Source: Solea solea
Taxonomy: Eukaryota; Chordata; Actinopteri; Pleuronectiformes; Soleidae
Direction: 5' to 3'
Assembly (NCBI RefSeq): GCF_958295425.1
Contig: NC_081137.1
Span: 5,660,238-5,724,237, forward strand
Length of the DNA stretch: 64,000 nucleotides
The notes under the pieces were generated by a model. The model saw only the letters and a program-made list of their open reading frames with translations. It was not told the DNA's origin and did not search any database. The position numbers and the translations under genes were made by a program. Positions 62,015 to 64,000 of this stretch are shown in pieces. How positions within the stretch are numbered: the first letter of the stretch is position 1; each line of letters starts with the position of its first letter.

Positions 62015-64000
62015 ATGTGTCCCTTTTTCTACATTTCAGTGTGCTGCATCAACATTACCATTTGAGTCATTTTTAAGAGCTCAATTTGTTCTAAATTGCC
62101 AACCTCACGTTTAAGAATCTGGCGTGGAACGATCATTTGCCGGCACGCATGTTTGTGTGTACGTGTGTGGGGGTGGACGTGGACGTAGCTGTGTAAGTTA
62201 TGTACTGTCTGTTTCTCTTTTGGTACCTGATGTCATTACTGTGTTGCCAGGTACCAACGTGTTACTGCACTGGAATTAACTGATGAAAGCACTGAGCCAC
62301 AGCCAGGCATCATATTTGGATGTAAACAAACCTCTTACACTAACTTTGCTACTTGGGGACATGCTGTACACACTGTACCTTTTCTTTCTTTTTGTTTCTC
62401 CTCCTCTACAGCTGTGCAATACCATGCAACCCTGTTATTGTCTTTTCCACACATCTGTAGCTTGTTTAGAAGCTGTTTCCTGCTGTAGTGTTGTACCTCT
62501 TGTGTGTCTATCAGGTTTCTGTACAGAATGCCGTTTCTTTTCACCGGTTGTTTTACCAGTACTGCTCTAAAAGTAGTGAAAAATGCACTGAGAGCAAGAT
62601 GGGAGATGTGACTGGATATATACGGAGATGATTCTCTATCTTGCCAATCAGAGTAGGTCTAATTCTCAATTGTAAGATTTACTCCCTGTCCCAAGCATTC
62701 TTCTTCGCCCAAATTCGTATCTTTTGAAGTCCCACTACTCTCCAGAAAAACGGGATAATAAGTGCAGCGGTTGTCTCACCTACGCGTGAAGGAACATAGA
62801 GATAAAAACCACTAATGTAATGTTAACATTTGTGGGCAGGATAGTTAAAGGTCAGTTTGAGGAGACAACTGAAGACCAGATTCTTGGAAAAGCAACTGAG
62901 GGAATAATCTGCCAGTCACGACCGCGGGTAACGCCTGCAGTGACGACACACAGATCATTTCGGACAGTCAGAGGCGCGTGCGAGAGACTTAATGAGACGT
63001 TTAATGTTAATGTGGCTTTTCTTGCAAATCCAAGGTCAAGCTAGACCCAGTGACAGATGATATATAGAAATATATCCACACATTTATAGCACAAACCTTC
63101 AAAGAGGGAATAACACTCTGCTGCACAAAATCTAAAATCATTGCTGGGATGTACAGTTGAAAGGGGCAATAATTGAGTGGGGGTGACGTTGTTTTCTATT
63201 GATCGTGTCTGTTCTATGTACATGTACTGTACGTGTGTTTGTGTGCTCATGCCTTCCCGTAGAGATAAACAGGGTCATGTTGCTCGGTTAGAGAGTAAAA
63301 GGACTCTGGCGAGCTGGTAGCGTGTACTAACTTAGCAGTGAGCGCTAGTGTGACCTTGCCCATCTGTCCACCACATCGATTTTCGAGGTGTATTCTATGC
63401 TCCCTCGCCTGAGGGGATGAAAATGCAAAAAGAGAACCCAGAGTCGTACGACCTGGGATCTCAAAGTGAATCTGGTCCCCGACAGTTCGCGCTGCACAGG
63501 GTGGCGATTTCTAACAAAAACGTGGACTGTTCTGTGACGCGTCGCTACGGTTCAAAATCTTTGAACGGTAACCTGCTGGATTGGTGAAAAACCCTCTCCC
63601 TCTGTGCCTGCAGCTACTACCACTCCTCCACCAGCAGAGACACCTCTGTGTTAGAAATCCTCACCGAGCAGACGAGGTTTCTAAATAAGCCGTAGCTGAC
63701 ATTTGGATATCTCCTATGGAAAGTTATTTCACTCCCATCACTCTTGTTCCAGTGGTTTGTCTTTCTCCGTCAGCCGAATGCTCTTTTCATAGTGCACTTC
63801 ATTCTACAACGCAGTTCGATCCATCCTGGGCCAACCTCTGACTGTTACCGTGTCCTCTGTATATAGGTAATGCTGTTCATGTGTTTTTAGACGTGCTCTC
63901 TCTGTTAAGTGATTGAAGCCCCATTGGATGACATTACTGTACGTGGGACAATTTATTGCTGTATCTGTGTTTGAATGGTTGTATTTTGAAGGTGTCATCA
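61280..64000 (+). other. picalm: picalm 3' UTR (no end seen)
   Basis: Sequence after the terminal TAG carries a (GA)n tract (61323-61346) and a (GT)n tract (61990-62014). I found no convincing AATAAA up to 64000, so the transcript probably continues beyond the window. No further gene recognised. Confidence 0.5.

Overview
This window looks like nuclear DNA from a teleost (ray-finned) fish. Evidence: intron-rich vertebrate genes with GT-AG splice sites, long AT-rich introns, abundant (TG)n/(TA)n microsatellites, and fish-typical hAT-type MITEs and tRNA-derived repeats. The proteins read as close orthologues of human SLC7A3, RAB39B, RAB38 and PICALM. All four coding regions can be assembled from start to stop with consistent splice phases.

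Layout. (1) 1-1.9 kb: non-coding, AT-rich, ending in an AATAAA; possibly the 3' UTR of an upstream same-strand gene. (2) 1.9-8.3 kb, plus strand: slc7a3, a cationic amino acid transporter (11 coding exons, 652 codons, about 2.2 kb of 3' UTR). (3) 11.1-12.3 kb, minus strand: rab39b (3 coding exons, 213 codons), convergent with slc7a3. (4) 14.15-18.2 kb, plus strand: rab38 (4 coding exons, 206 codons), head to head with rab39b across 1.87 kb. (5) 18.4-35.6 kb: a gene-free repeat region. It holds a 38-bp satellite (20.9-22.1 kb), then a striking 9.9-kb imperfect palindrome (about 23.0-32.9 kb) whose arms contain nested palindromes and interleaved tRNA-like (A-box/B-box) modules, then a small MITE touching its outer edge and an old tandem duplication. 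(6) 36.57-61.28 kb, plus strand: a PICALM/CALM clathrin-assembly gene (19 coding exons, 576 codons), whose 11-kb first intron is packed with mobile-element remnants. (7) 61.3-64.0 kb: picalm 3' UTR, apparently running past the window.

The genes are separate transcription units. Slc7a3 imports arginine, lysine and ornithine at the plasma membrane. Rab39b, Rab38 and Picalm all act in vesicle traffic (endosome/autophagy, lysosome-related organelles and clathrin-mediated endocytosis), but nothing here shows they are co-regulated beyond the shared rab39b/rab38 intergenic region. No coding gene was found between rab38 and picalm. The most unusual object is the giant nested palindrome with its tRNA-like arrays. 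Human map positions and exon counts quoted for comparison are from memory, not from a search.
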